Positions 42,063-50,520 of a stretch of 64,000 nt of DNA are shown here, piece by piece. This DNA is from JACQGZ01 sp036004665 (GTDB lineage: Bacteria; Sysuimicrobiota; Sysuimicrobiia; Sysuimicrobiales; Humicultoraceae), in NCBI GenBank assembly GCA_036004665.1, contig DASYRG010000018.1, positions 9,925 through 73,924 on the forward strand, read 5' to 3'. Every line of letters starts with the position of its first letter. The stretch's first letter is position 1. The notes below the pieces were generated by a model. The model saw only the letters and a list, made by a program, of their open reading frames with translations. It was not told the origin of the DNA and made no database searches. A program made the translations under genes and the position numbers.

Positions 42063-44411
42063 TCAGGGCCCGGCTTCAGTGATGGTGATCGTGCGGGTGG
42101 CTGATGTCCCCTGCGCGCCGATGGCAGTGACGGAGATAATGTACTTCATCCCCGGGATCGGGGCGGGCGGGCGGAACTCGTAGGCGAAGCGACCCGCGGG
42201 GTCGGCGGGGACATAGCTTTCCACCAGGGTCACCGTGACGAGGCCGCTGTCGGCGACGATGACGATGCGCACCGTCGCCCCAGGAATGGCCGTCCCCGAG
42301 ACGACCACTGGCGTCTGCACCGCTACTCCGTCGGCCGGGCTGTCGATACTCACCGCGGGCGCCGCCACGGCGGCGGGCAGCCCTCCCGGAGGCGCGCCGG
42401 GGGCCGCTCCGGGCAGCGCGATGCCGGGCGTCGGTTCCGGCTCCGGCGGGGGCTCAGAGCCCCGAATGAAAATCTCACTCTTGCGCGCCACAATGCCGTC
42501 AGGCCGGGTCCAATCCAACTTCTCCGTCTTGGCCAGGGCCGGCTTCATGAAGGCCGCCCAGATCTGGGCGGGCAATCCGCCGCCGACCACGCGGCGCATC
42601 GGCGCATTGTCGTCGTTGCCGACCCAGACCGCCGTGCTCAACTGCGGAGTGTAGCCGATGAACCAGGCGTTCCGGTAGTCGTCGGTGGTGCCGGTCTTGC
42701 CCGCCGCAGGCCGCCCCAGCCCGGCGGCGCGCCCCGTCCCCCGCGCGATCACCCCCTTAAGGATGTCGGTCATCAGGTAGGCGACCTCTGGCGAGAGCGC
42801 GGCCACACGCTCGCTTGACGCCTCGTAAAGAACTTTCCCGGAGGCGTCGGTGACCTTGAGCAGAGCGATCGGGCGGACGCGGACGCCCATGTTCGCCAGG
42901 GTCCCGTACGCCGAGGCCATCTCCAGCGGCGTCACGTCGGCGGTGCCGAGCGCCAGGGAGAGATGCGGATGCAGCGGGCTGGCGATGCCCATGCGCTGGG
43001 CCATCTCCACCACCCGGTCGGTCCCGAGTTCATTGAGCATCTTCACCGCCGGGATATTGATCGACTGCTCCACCGCCCGCCGCAGCGTGATGGGACCGCG
43101 GAACCGTCCGTCGTAGTTCTTAGGCTTGTACGGCTTCGTTCCGGGGAAGGTGAAGGTGATGGGAGTGTCCTGTAGGATGCGTGTCGGAGGCACCCCGTCT
43201 GCGAGCGCCGTCGTGTAGATGAAGGGCTTGAACGCCGACCCCGGCTGGCGCTGCGCCTGCCAGGCGCGGTTGAACTGGCTCTCCGCGAAGTCCACCCCAC
43301 CGATCATCGCTCGGACGTGGCCGGTACGGGGATCGATGGCCACCAGCGCGGCCTGCGAGGTGCGCAGGCGCGAGGCCAGCCCGCGGGCGACGCCCTGGCG
43401 CACGACTTTCTCGGCGAGCGCTTGCAGCTGCGGGTCCAACGTCGTGATGATTTCCAACCCACCGCGGTAGACCTGCTCCTCGCCGAATCGCTCCAGGAGT
43501 TGGGGCAAGATGTACGAGACGAAGTAGGGCGCCCGCATGCCCACCAGGCCGGCCCCGGGCGAGGGATTCAGCGTCAGACGAACGCGCATCGCCTCTGCGG
43601 CCTGCGCCGGCGTGATCATTCCCAGCGTGACCATCCGGTCCAGGACCACTTCCTGACGGGCGCGGGCGGCGGCGAAATTGCGGAAGGGCGTATAGAGCGA
43701 GGGCGCGCGGATGATTCCCGCCAGCATCGCCCCCTCGGGAAGACTCAGCTGCCTGGCGCGCTTGCCGAAGTAGATGCGCGAGGCCATCTCGATCCCGTAG
43801 GCGCCCTGCCCGAAGTAGATCTCGTTGAGATAGCGTTCCAGGATTTCGTTCTTGGTTAGTCGTCGCTCGATCTCGAGGGCAATGGCCATCTCGGTAAGCT
43901 TGCGGCTGAGCACCCGCTCCGGCGTCAGAAAGAGCAAGCGCGCGAGCTGCTGGGTGATCGTGCTCCCGCCCTCGATCACGCGTCCCGCCCGGACGTTGTG
44001 CCAGACGGCGCGCGTGGTTCCGACGAGGTCGACGCCGCGGTGCTCGTAGAACCGAGCATCCTCCACCGCAATCACGGCCCGGCGGACGTGCGGCGGGACG
44101 CCTCCGAGGCCGACCGTCACTCGGTTTTCCCGATAGAGGCTGGCAACAAGCTCCCCGGTGGCGGCGTAGATGCGAGTGGTCTGGCTGGGCCGCGCGTACA
44201 GCCGCGTGATATCCGGGACCTCGCGGCGCGCCACCGCGACGGCCACCCCGGCGCTGATCCCCACCGCCATCATGGCGAAGAAGAGCAGCCCGGCCAGGAC
44301 CACCAGGGTCGTGCGCACGCGGCGGCGCGGACGGTAGGGCGCGGACGCGGGACTACGCCGGCGCGTCTGGCGTCCCCGCTGGGCGGGGCGCCGGCGGTCA
44401 GAGGGGCTCAT
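42063..44411 (-). CDS. Class A penicillin-binding protein 1A with C-terminal Ig-like domain
   Basis: Bifunctional wall synthase of 782 residues. A basic N-terminus and one membrane helix (about 32-58) are followed by the glycosyltransferase domain (EDARFYEHRGVDLVGTTRA, GGSTITQQLARLLFL, RKLTEMAIALEIERRLTKNEILERYLNEIYFGQGAYG). The transpeptidase domain has SxxK in QPGSAFKPF, SxN in SINIPA and KTG in AAGKTGTTDDYRNAWF. A Pro/Gly/Ala linker (about 640-680) leads to a beta-sandwich domain (SIDSPADGVAVQTPVVVSGTAIPGATVRIVI). The extra domain probably binds wall or envelope polymers. Confidence 0.96.
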   Translation of the reverse strand: MSPSDRRRPAQRGRQTRRRSPASAPYRPRRRVRTTLVVLAGLLFFAMMAVGISAGVAVAVARREVPDITRLYARPSQTTRIYAATGELVASLYRENRVTVGLGGVPPHVRRAVIAVEDARFYEHRGVDLVGTTRAVWHNVRAGRVIEGGSTITQQLARLLFLTPERVLSRKLTEMAIALEIERRLTKNEILERYLNEIYFGQGAYGIEMASRIYFGKRARQLSLPEGAMLAGIIRAPSLYTPFRNFAAARARQEVVLDRMVTLGMITPAQAAEAMRVRLTLNPSPGAGLVGMRAPYFVSYILPQLLERFGEEQVYRGGLEIITTLDPQLQALAEKVVRQGVARGLASRLRTSQAALVAIDPRTGHVRAMIGGVDFAESQFNRAWQAQRQPGSAFKPFIYTTALADGVPPTRILQDTPITFTFPGTKPYKPKNYDGRFRGPITLRRAVEQSINIPAVKMLNELGTDRVVEMAQRMGIASPLHPHLSLALGTADVTPLEMASAYGTLANMGVRVRPIALLKVTDASGKVLYEASSERVAALSPEVAYLMTDILKGVIARGTGRAAGLGRPAAGKTGTTDDYRNAWFIGYTPQLSTAVWVGNDDNAPMRRVVGGGLPAQIWAAFMKPALAKTEKLDWTRPDGIVARKSEIFIRGSEPPPEPEPTPGIALPGAAPGAPPGGLPAAVAAPAVSIDSPADGVAVQTPVVVSGTAIPGATVRIVIVADSGLVTVTLVESYVPADPAGRFAYEFRPPAPIPGMKYIISVTAIGAQGTSATRTITITEAGP

Positions 44412-44420
44412 CGTCCTTCA

Positions 44421-44426
44421 TTTATA
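44421..44426 (-). promoter_or_regulatory. Possible -10 element close to the PBP1A start
   Basis: TATAAA on the minus strand, 9 bases before the ATG. At this distance transcription would begin at or next to the start codon (leaderless or nearly so). A weak AAGGA also lies before the ATG, so an ordinary leader from another promoter is possible. Confidence 0.35.
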
Positions 44427-44471
44427 CCTCCCGCGCCGCGGTCGCCGCTACTGCGGTTCGAACTGTAACCA

Positions 44472-45266
44472 TCAGCGGGCCGTCCAGCCTCCATCGATCG
44501 GAAATGCGCCTCCCGTGATGCCTGCCGCCGCGTCGCCGCAGAGATAGAGAACCAGCGCCGCCACCTCGTCAGGCTCCAGCAACCGTTTGATGGCTGCGGG
44601 CGCCAGCATGATCCGCTCGACGACCTCGTTCGGAGAAATCCCATGCACCTGGGCCTGCGCGGCGATCTGCCCCTCCACCAGGGGCGTGCGCACGTAGCCG
44701 GGGCAGACCGCGTTGGCGGTGATCCCGGCTTCGGCCACCTCGAGCGCCAGGGTCCGCGTGAACCCGATGATCCCATGCTTGGCTGAGATGTAGGCGCTCT
44801 TGAATGGCGACGCCACCAGCCCATGGATCGAGGAGACGTTGACCACGCGCCCCCACCGGCGCGCCAGCATGTGCGGAAGCACCGCCCGGGTGCAGTAGAA
44901 GGTGCCGGTGAGCATCACGCCGATCAGGAGATCCCACTTCTCCAGGGGAAATTCGTGCACGGGTGCGATGTGCTGGAGGCCAGCGTTGTTGACCACGATG
45001 TCGGCGCCTCCCAGTGCCTGCACCGCCGATCCGACCATGGCCTCGACCTCCTCCCACCGGCGGACATCGGCCGCCACCGCGATGGCCGTTCCCCCGTCCC
45101 CCTTGATCTCCGCGGCCGCCCGCCGTGCGCCCTCTTCATTCAGATCCGCGACGCAGACCGCGGCACCCGCGGCCGCCAGCGCCCCCGCGATGGCCCGCCC
45201 AATCCCGCTCGCCGCGCCAGTCACGACGGCCGACTTACCCTTCAGCGCCTGGCCTCCGGTTGTCAT
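44472..45266 (-). CDS. 3-hydroxybutyrate dehydrogenase (SDR family)
   Basis: 264 residues from ATG 45264-45266, with GGAG upstream. SDR motifs: cofactor TGAASGIGRAIA, VNNAG, catalytic Ser in VNVSSIHGLVAS and YxxxK in YISAKHG. The stretch TLALEVAEAGITANAVCPGYVRTPLV, GQIAAQAQVHGI and LAPAAIKRLLEPDEVA is characteristic of BdhA. It oxidises 3-hydroxybutyrate to acetoacetate with NAD+, for use of polyhydroxybutyrate or ketone bodies. Confidence 0.9.
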   Translation of the reverse strand: MTTGGQALKGKSAVVTGAASGIGRAIAGALAAAGAAVCVADLNEEGARRAAAEIKGDGGTAIAVAADVRRWEEVEAMVGSAVQALGGADIVVNNAGLQHIAPVHEFPLEKWDLLIGVMLTGTFYCTRAVLPHMLARRWGRVVNVSSIHGLVASPFKSAYISAKHGIIGFTRTLALEVAEAGITANAVCPGYVRTPLVEGQIAAQAQVHGISPNEVVERIMLAPAAIKRLLEPDEVAALVLYLCGDAAAGITGGAFPIDGGWTAR

Positions 45267-45329
45267 CGCTGCTCCTTCCATCGTGTACCGGTCGTGTAAC
45301 GCCCCGCCTTCGCTGCGGGACGACTAGGG

Positions 45330-45342
45330 TAGAATACCGGTA
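45330..45342 (+). promoter_or_regulatory. -10 element suggesting a leaderless mRNA
   Basis: TAGAAT at 45330-45335 ends six bases before the ATG at 45342, which places the expected transcription start on the ATG itself. No ribosome binding site is seen. A similar arrangement (TATCAT, 7 bases, ATG) precedes the thioesterase gene at 61305. Confidence 0.45.
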
Positions 45343-45875
45343 TGAAACACTTCGCGGTGCTCACCCTCGCGCTGTTGATCCTGGCCACTCCGGCCGCCGC
45401 ACAGGCCACGCGGGTCATCGCTGTCGTCGACTTCGCTGACGAAACGGCGGACGGCCGCCTCATCAGTGCCTCGCAACTCAGCGGCGAACTCGGGCGGCTC
45501 CTCGCCGAACGCGCCGGAGGACGCTTCCGAGTCCTCCCGGTCGAGCAGGTGCGGGCTGCCATGGCGGCTCGCAACCTGGGGCCGCGGGATCTGTTCGGCC
45601 CCAACCAGCAGATCGAGCTGGCCGCCGCCGTCGGCGCCGACTGGATCGTCACGGGCCGTTGGATGCACCTGGATACGGATGTGGAGGTCATCGAACGGGC
45701 TCCGCTGCCACCCATTGTCCACCGCAGCGCCGCCGCGGTGTTGGAGATCCGCGTTCTGGAGGCCTCGACGCGCCGCGTGCTGCTCAATGACTCGTTCATG
45801 GGGCAATCCTTTTTGGTCCGCTTCGCCGCCTACCAGGCGCTCTGGCGCGCGGCTGAGGCGATCGCCCGACTGTAG
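45342..45875 (+). CDS. Exported CsgG/FlgO-like lipoprotein-fold protein
   Basis: 177 residues with a signal peptide (FAVLTLALLILATPAAAQA). The mature part follows the pattern of CsgG/FlgO/TolB-N type proteins: RVIAVVDFADETADG, SGELGRLLAERAGGRFRVLPVEQVRAAM, AAAVGADWIVTGRWMHL. No lipobox cysteine. Function unknown; relatives take part in envelope assembly. It is convergent with the aldehyde dehydrogenase gene, with palindromic elements A and B between them. Confidence 0.65.
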   Translation: MKHFAVLTLALLILATPAAAQATRVIAVVDFADETADGRLISASQLSGELGRLLAERAGGRFRVLPVEQVRAAMAARNLGPRDLFGPNQQIELAAAVGADWIVTGRWMHLDTDVEVIERAPLPPIVHRSAAAVLEIRVLEASTRRVLLNDSFMGQSFLVRFAAYQALWRAAEAIARL

Positions 45876-45888
45876 ATACTCATTCAGC

Positions 45889-45953
45889 CTGAAGCCCCAC
45901 ACCCTCCCGAAACCGAACTACAGGATACGGTTTCTGTCGGGTGTGGGCTTCAG
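45889..45953 (-). repeat. Palindromic element A
   Basis: Outer arms CTGAAGCC...CACACCC (45889-45904) and 45939-45953 pair over 15 bases with one extra base. An inner stem GAAACCG/CGGTTTC (45909-45915 and 45928-45934) encloses AACTACAGGATA. The inner part is the reverse complement of that in element B with one mismatch, while the outer arms are different. It follows the 45875 stop and may end transcription, but has no T tract. Confidence 0.8.
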
Positions 45954-46008
45954 CCATGGTGAGTACGACTGCATCCAGGCGATGGCTTCAGCCGCGTGAC
46001 CGCATCCC

Positions 46009-46076
46009 AGATTGAGGGCCGCACCTGAGGAAACCGTATCCTGTGGTTCGGTTTCGGAGGGTGCGGCCCTCAATCT
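46009..46076 (+). repeat. Palindromic element B
   Basis: Outer arms 46009-46025 and 46060-46076 are perfectly complementary over 17 bases. The inner stem GAAACCG/CGGTTTC encloses TATCCTGTGGTT, shared with elements A (inverted) and C. The right arm ends one base before the aldehyde dehydrogenase stop codon. Confidence 0.82.
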
Positions 46077-46077
46077 G

Positions 46078-47532
46078 TTATGTAGTCAGGCGAATGGCAA
46101 CCATCTGGATGTTCGTCATCTCCTCCATCGCATAGCGCACGCCTTCCCGTCCGATCCCGCTCATGCGCATCCCGCCGTAGGGCATGTGATCGGCGCGGAA
46201 GGCGGGGGTATCGTTGACGATGATCCCGCCGAAGTTCAACCGCTTGATCGCCCGAAAGACACGGTCTAGGTCCCGTGTGAACACCGCCGCCTGCAGGCCG
46301 TAGGCGGTGGCATCGGCCTGAGCGAGCGCTTCGTCGAAGTCGCCGGCAGCGATCACCGAGGCCACCGGGCCGAAGGCCTCATCGGCGACAAGCCGCATCT
46401 GCGGCGTGACGCCCGTGAGCACGGTCGGCCAGTAGACCGCCCCTTCGCGCCGCGCCCCGGTCGCGACGCGGGCCCCGCCGGCGAGGGCCTCGGCCACCCA
46501 GCTCTCGATGCGCCGCGCTTCGCCCACGTCGATCATCGGTCCGACGTCGACGCGTTCATCGAGCGGGTCACCGACCACCATGGCTTCGCTGGCCTTGACG
46601 AACCGCTCCACGAAGGGCTCGTAGATGGTTCGCTCGCTGTAGATGCGTTGGACGGAGATGCACACCTGTCCCGAGTTGTAGTAGGCGCCCACGGCGCAGC
46701 GGCGGGCGACGTAGTCCAGGTCGGCGTCGGGCGCCACGACGACGGGTGAGGAGTTCCCCAGTTCCAGCGTGACCTTCTTGATGCCGGCGACCTCGGTGAT
46801 GCGACGCCCCACCGGCGGGCTGCCGGTGAAGGTGACCTTCGAGACACGGGGGTCGGTGACCAGCCATTCGCCCACGGTGCGGCCCGGGCCGTAGATCAGG
46901 TTGATCGCGCCGGCGGGCAGGCCCGCCTCGGCGAGGGCGCGACAGAGGAGCACCGCGGTGAGCGGCGTTGTGCTCGCCGGCTTGAGCACAACAGCGTTGC
47001 CCGCCGCGAGGGCGGGCGCGACTTTGTGCGCCACCAGGTTGAAGGGAAAGTTGAAGGGGGAGATGGCCGCCACGACGCCCACCGGGCGGCGCACCCAGAA
47101 CCCGAAGTAGCCCTCCCCCGCGGGCACACCGTCGAGCGGCACCGTCTCCCCGTGCAGCCGCCGCGCTTCTTCTGCCGCAAGGATGAAAGTGGTAATCCCC
47201 CGGTCGACTTCGAGGCGGGCGTACTTCAGCGCTTTCCCGGCCTCCGCGGCGATGGTTTCGGCGAACCCTTCCCGGTCGGCGGTGATGAGCTCCGCCGCCC
47301 GCCGCAGGATCTCCGACCGCCGGTGGGCGGGCATCTCCGCCATCACCTGCGAGGCGCGCTGGGCGGCTCCGACCGCGGCCTCTACCTCCTCGCGCCGGGC
47401 CTCGGGCAGAGTGCCGATTACCGCCCCCGTGTACTTGTTGGTCACCTCGGCGGTCTGACCGCCGCCGACCCACCGGCCATCGATGAACAGCCGCCCTTCG
47501 ACGGGAGCCACAGCCCGCGCCACGTTCACCAC
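46078..47532 (-). CDS. NAD(P)-dependent aldehyde dehydrogenase
   Basis: 484 residues of the ALDH superfamily. Cofactor region AAISPFNFPFNLVAHKVAPALAAGNAVVLKP, FTGSPPVGRRI, catalytic Glu in LELGNSSPVVV and catalytic Cys in YYNSGQVCISVQR. The ELGNSSP form and the overall C-terminus (GGMRMSGIGREGVRYAMEEMT) resemble lactaldehyde/glyceraldehyde-3-phosphate (GAPN-like) and sulfolactaldehyde-type ALDHs more than betaine-aldehyde types. The substrate cannot be fixed. It is 8 bases downstream of the cyclase-sensor gene. Confidence 0.9.
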   Translation of the reverse strand: MVNVARAVAPVEGRLFIDGRWVGGGQTAEVTNKYTGAVIGTLPEARREEVEAAVGAAQRASQVMAEMPAHRRSEILRRAAELITADREGFAETIAAEAGKALKYARLEVDRGITTFILAAEEARRLHGETVPLDGVPAGEGYFGFWVRRPVGVVAAISPFNFPFNLVAHKVAPALAAGNAVVLKPASTTPLTAVLLCRALAEAGLPAGAINLIYGPGRTVGEWLVTDPRVSKVTFTGSPPVGRRITEVAGIKKVTLELGNSSPVVVAPDADLDYVARRCAVGAYYNSGQVCISVQRIYSERTIYEPFVERFVKASEAMVVGDPLDERVDVGPMIDVGEARRIESWVAEALAGGARVATGARREGAVYWPTVLTGVTPQMRLVADEAFGPVASVIAAGDFDEALAQADATAYGLQAAVFTRDLDRVFRAIKRLNFGGIIVNDTPAFRADHMPYGGMRMSGIGREGVRYAMEEMTNIQMVAIRLTT

Positions 47533-47539
47533 CTCCCGC

Positions 47540-50179
47540 TTACCCGTGATCTGGTTGTCGCTCGCTCAGGGCCGCCTTGGCGGCCTCCTCCAGTGTGAGG
47601 GCCCTCCCGTCGGTCTTCGCCGCCCGAAATCCGGCCTCGCCGATGGCGCGGATGACGATCGCAGCCGGACGATCGTAGTCCTCACGGTGGGAGCGAGGCA
47701 AAGGATAGTTGATCCGTTCGCGCAGCGCCTCCGCCGCACCGAGCAACAGGGCGGCGCGCCGCGGGTCCTCCTCGGCGTCCAGCCACGCGAACGCCTCCAG
47801 GAGATGGGCCGTGTAGCGAATCTCGCCGGTGGCGCGGCCGACGGCCATGGCCTCGCCGAAGAACCGGCGAGCCCCGACGTGGTCGCGCCGGTCCCGGGCG
47901 ATCAGTCCCAGCGTCCAGAGGGCCATCAGACGACTCTGGGCGCCCAGGGTCGCCGTCCTGAGCAGGTCCTCCAGTACCCCCTGGGCATCCTCGAGGTCGC
48001 CCCCGTGCCAGATCGTATGGCCCAGATCGGCCAAGATGAAGTGCACGTGCTGGACATCCTCCAGATCCCGGAAGATCTCCAGGCTCTCCTCGGTGTGGGA
48101 GCGCGCCGCGGCGAAATCGCCGGCCATCGCCGCCACGTTGCCGAGCGCCTCCAGCGCGGTCGCGACGCCTCGACGATCCCCCGCCGCGCGAGAGAGGGCC
48201 AGGGACTGATCGAGAAATCCTTGCGCTTTACCGTACTCACCTTGCAGCGCGGCGAGGTATCCGCGCAGCGCCAACGCCTTGGCGCGGTCGGCGGGCGCCG
48301 CATCCCCGGAGCGCGCCAGCGTCTGATCGAGCCAGCGCACCCCTTCCGAGATGTGCCCGCGGACGTGCCAGAACCTCGAGAGCGACGCCGCCAGAGCCAG
48401 CGCGGGCCCGGAATCACTCGCTATCCCAAACTCGAGCGCCCCGCGGATGTTGTCGTGCTCGCGCTCGATCCGGTCAAGCGCGGCCGCCTCCTCGGGACCC
48501 TGAAAGGCCGTCTCGGTCTGATCCACCAGTTCCTGAAAGAAGGTCAGGTGGCGCGCAAGCGCGGCATCCTCGTCGTCCTCCTGACGAAGACGCGCCCGGC
48601 CGTACTCCCGGATCGTTTCCAAAATCCGGTATCGGACCTCTCCCTTCGCGTCGCGTTCGACCGTGATCAACGACTTGTCGACAAGGCGCGTGATGAGGTC
48701 CAGGACGTCTGACCGATCGATCACCCCATCGGGGCCGACGGCCTCCGCCGCCTCCAGCGAGAAGGATCCACCAAAGACTGCCACGCGGCGAAAGCAGGCT
48801 CGTTCCTCGTTGGTGAGCAGGTCGTAACTCCAGTCAAGGGTGGCCCACAGCGTCTGATGGCGATCCTCCTTGCGGGAGGACCCCCGGAGCAACCGGAAGC
48901 GGTCGTCGAGCCGGGCGGCGATCTGCTGGGGGGAGAGGGCGGCCACACGCGCCGCCGCCAGCTCCACGGCGAGCGGGATGCCGTCCAGGCGATGGCAGAT
49001 GGCGGCGACTGCCTCGGCGTTCTGCGGGGTCAGCGCAAAACTGGGCGCCGCCGCGGCCGCTCGTTCCAAGAAGAGCTGGACGGCCTCGTACGCCGGCAAG
49101 CTCTCAATGGGCGGACGCGCGCGCGGATCGGGCAGCGAGAGCGGCGGCACCGGCCACCCGACCTCGCCCGGCACGCCGAGGCGCTCACGGCTTGTCGCCA
49201 GAACGCGCACCCGTGGGCATGTCCGGAGCAGCGCCGTAACGAGCTCTGCCGCGGACTCCACGAGGTGCTCGCAGTTGTCCAGAATCAGGAGCGCCTGCCG
49301 ATGCCGGAGGTGGTCCCCCAGCACCTCGACGATGGGACGTCCTCCGTACTCGCGCAGGCCGACCGCCAGCGCCAGCGTCTGCGGCACCAGCGCGGGATCG
49401 GAGATCGGCGTGAAATCTGCCAGCCAGACACCGTCGGCGAACTCCTCGATCACGTCCACGGCCACCTGCAGCGCCAAGCGCGTCTTCCCCGCTCCCCCCG
49501 CTCCCGTGAGCGTGAGCACCCGCGTGCGGGCCAGCAGCGCCATGACCTCGGCCTTCTCCCCCTCCCGGCCGATAAAGCTGGTCAGTTGGATCGGCAGATT
49601 GTGGCGCAGAACGTCGAGCGAACGCAGGGGCGGGAAATCCCCCGCCAGCCCAGACGCATCGACCTGGTAGAGCCGTTGCGGATGCGTGAGGTCCTTGAGA
49701 CGGTGCGCCCCCAGGTCCCGCAGCCCGATGCCCTCGGGAAGATCGTCTCCCACCAGATCTCGCGTGGTCTGGGAGATCAGGATTTGCCCACCCCAGGCCA
49801 CGGCGCAGATGCGCGCGGCGCTGTGCACGTCCATGCCCACGTAGCCAGCCGGGGTCAGCAGTGGCTCTCCGGTGTGCAGACCGATGCGGGCGCGGACCAC
49901 GGCGCCCTCGGGCCACTCCTGCGAGGCCAGCGCCAGCTGTGCCGCGACGGCCGCCAGCACGGCGTCGCGGGCGCGTGGAAAGGCGACGAAGATCTGGTCT
50001 CCCTGGAGATCCACTTCCCGTCCCCCTCCTGCAGCGAAGCTCCCGCCCAGGACGCGACGATAGGTGTCGAGCAGATGGGTGTAGCGATCGCCGAGTTGCT
50101 CGAGAGCCCGTGTCGAGCCCTCCATGTCCGCGAAGAGGAGGGTGACGGTGCCGGCAGGGAGCGTGTTTGCCTCGGCCAC
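47540..50179 (-). CDS. Class III nucleotidyl cyclase / NB-ARC-like ATPase / TPR sensor
   Basis: 879 residues. Cyclase domain (about 8-165) with VTLLFADMEGST and the second metal Asp in VDLQGDQIFVAF. The ATPase (about 195-480) belongs to the AfsR/LuxR-type NB-ARC group: Walker A GAGGAGKTRLALQVA, Walker B ALLILDNCEHLVESAAEL, VLATSRERLGVPGE, and LDGIPLAVELAAARV. TPR repeats occupy about 560-860. No zinc ribbons and no HTH. It likely makes a cyclic nucleotide in response to an effector. It differs from the sensor at 22872-26255 in its ATPase subfamily. Confidence 0.88.
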   Translation of the reverse strand: MAEANTLPAGTVTLLFADMEGSTRALEQLGDRYTHLLDTYRRVLGGSFAAGGGREVDLQGDQIFVAFPRARDAVLAAVAAQLALASQEWPEGAVVRARIGLHTGEPLLTPAGYVGMDVHSAARICAVAWGGQILISQTTRDLVGDDLPEGIGLRDLGAHRLKDLTHPQRLYQVDASGLAGDFPPLRSLDVLRHNLPIQLTSFIGREGEKAEVMALLARTRVLTLTGAGGAGKTRLALQVAVDVIEEFADGVWLADFTPISDPALVPQTLALAVGLREYGGRPIVEVLGDHLRHRQALLILDNCEHLVESAAELVTALLRTCPRVRVLATSRERLGVPGEVGWPVPPLSLPDPRARPPIESLPAYEAVQLFLERAAAAAPSFALTPQNAEAVAAICHRLDGIPLAVELAAARVAALSPQQIAARLDDRFRLLRGSSRKEDRHQTLWATLDWSYDLLTNEERACFRRVAVFGGSFSLEAAEAVGPDGVIDRSDVLDLITRLVDKSLITVERDAKGEVRYRILETIREYGRARLRQEDDEDAALARHLTFFQELVDQTETAFQGPEEAAALDRIEREHDNIRGALEFGIASDSGPALALAASLSRFWHVRGHISEGVRWLDQTLARSGDAAPADRAKALALRGYLAALQGEYGKAQGFLDQSLALSRAAGDRRGVATALEALGNVAAMAGDFAAARSHTEESLEIFRDLEDVQHVHFILADLGHTIWHGGDLEDAQGVLEDLLRTATLGAQSRLMALWTLGLIARDRRDHVGARRFFGEAMAVGRATGEIRYTAHLLEAFAWLDAEEDPRRAALLLGAAEALRERINYPLPRSHREDYDRPAAIVIRAIGEAGFRAAKTDGRALTLEEAAKAALSERQPDHG

Positions 50180-50294
50180 AAAGTCAGCCTAGCAGAGCCG
50201 GATTCCAGGGCGAAGTAGAGGTGACGACCAGTCGGACGGGTCCGGCTTAGGGTGTCACCCGCGTCCGGGTATAACATCTGGGGGGTGTGCACTC

Positions 50295-50447
50295 ATGGGA
50301 CTGATCCTGTTGATTCTGCTGATTGTGCTACTCGTGGGTGCAATCCCGACGTGGCCGTACAGTCGAGGGTGGGGCTACTATCCAAGCGGCGGAGTTGGGC
50401 TTGTCCTGTTGATCGTTCTTATCTTGCTCCTGATGGGGCGGCTCTAA
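50295..50447 (+). CDS. DUF3309-type 50-residue membrane peptide
   Basis: A 50-residue product: membrane helix (LILLILLIVLLVGAIP), a short loop PTWPYSRGWGYYPSGG and a second helix (VGLVLLIVLILLLMGRL). The central W-P-x-S-x-x-W-G-Y-x-P-S-G-G pattern is the DUF3309 signature. Function unknown. It is divergent from the cyclase sensor gene. Confidence 0.85.
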   Translation: MGLILLILLIVLLVGAIPTWPYSRGWGYYPSGGVGLVLLIVLILLLMGRL

Positions 50448-50520
50448 AGCGGCTCCGGACGAGAGAACGACAGCCGCTGCCTGACGCGGCCCCGGAGCCG
50501 ATTCGCCAATTCAGCAGTTG

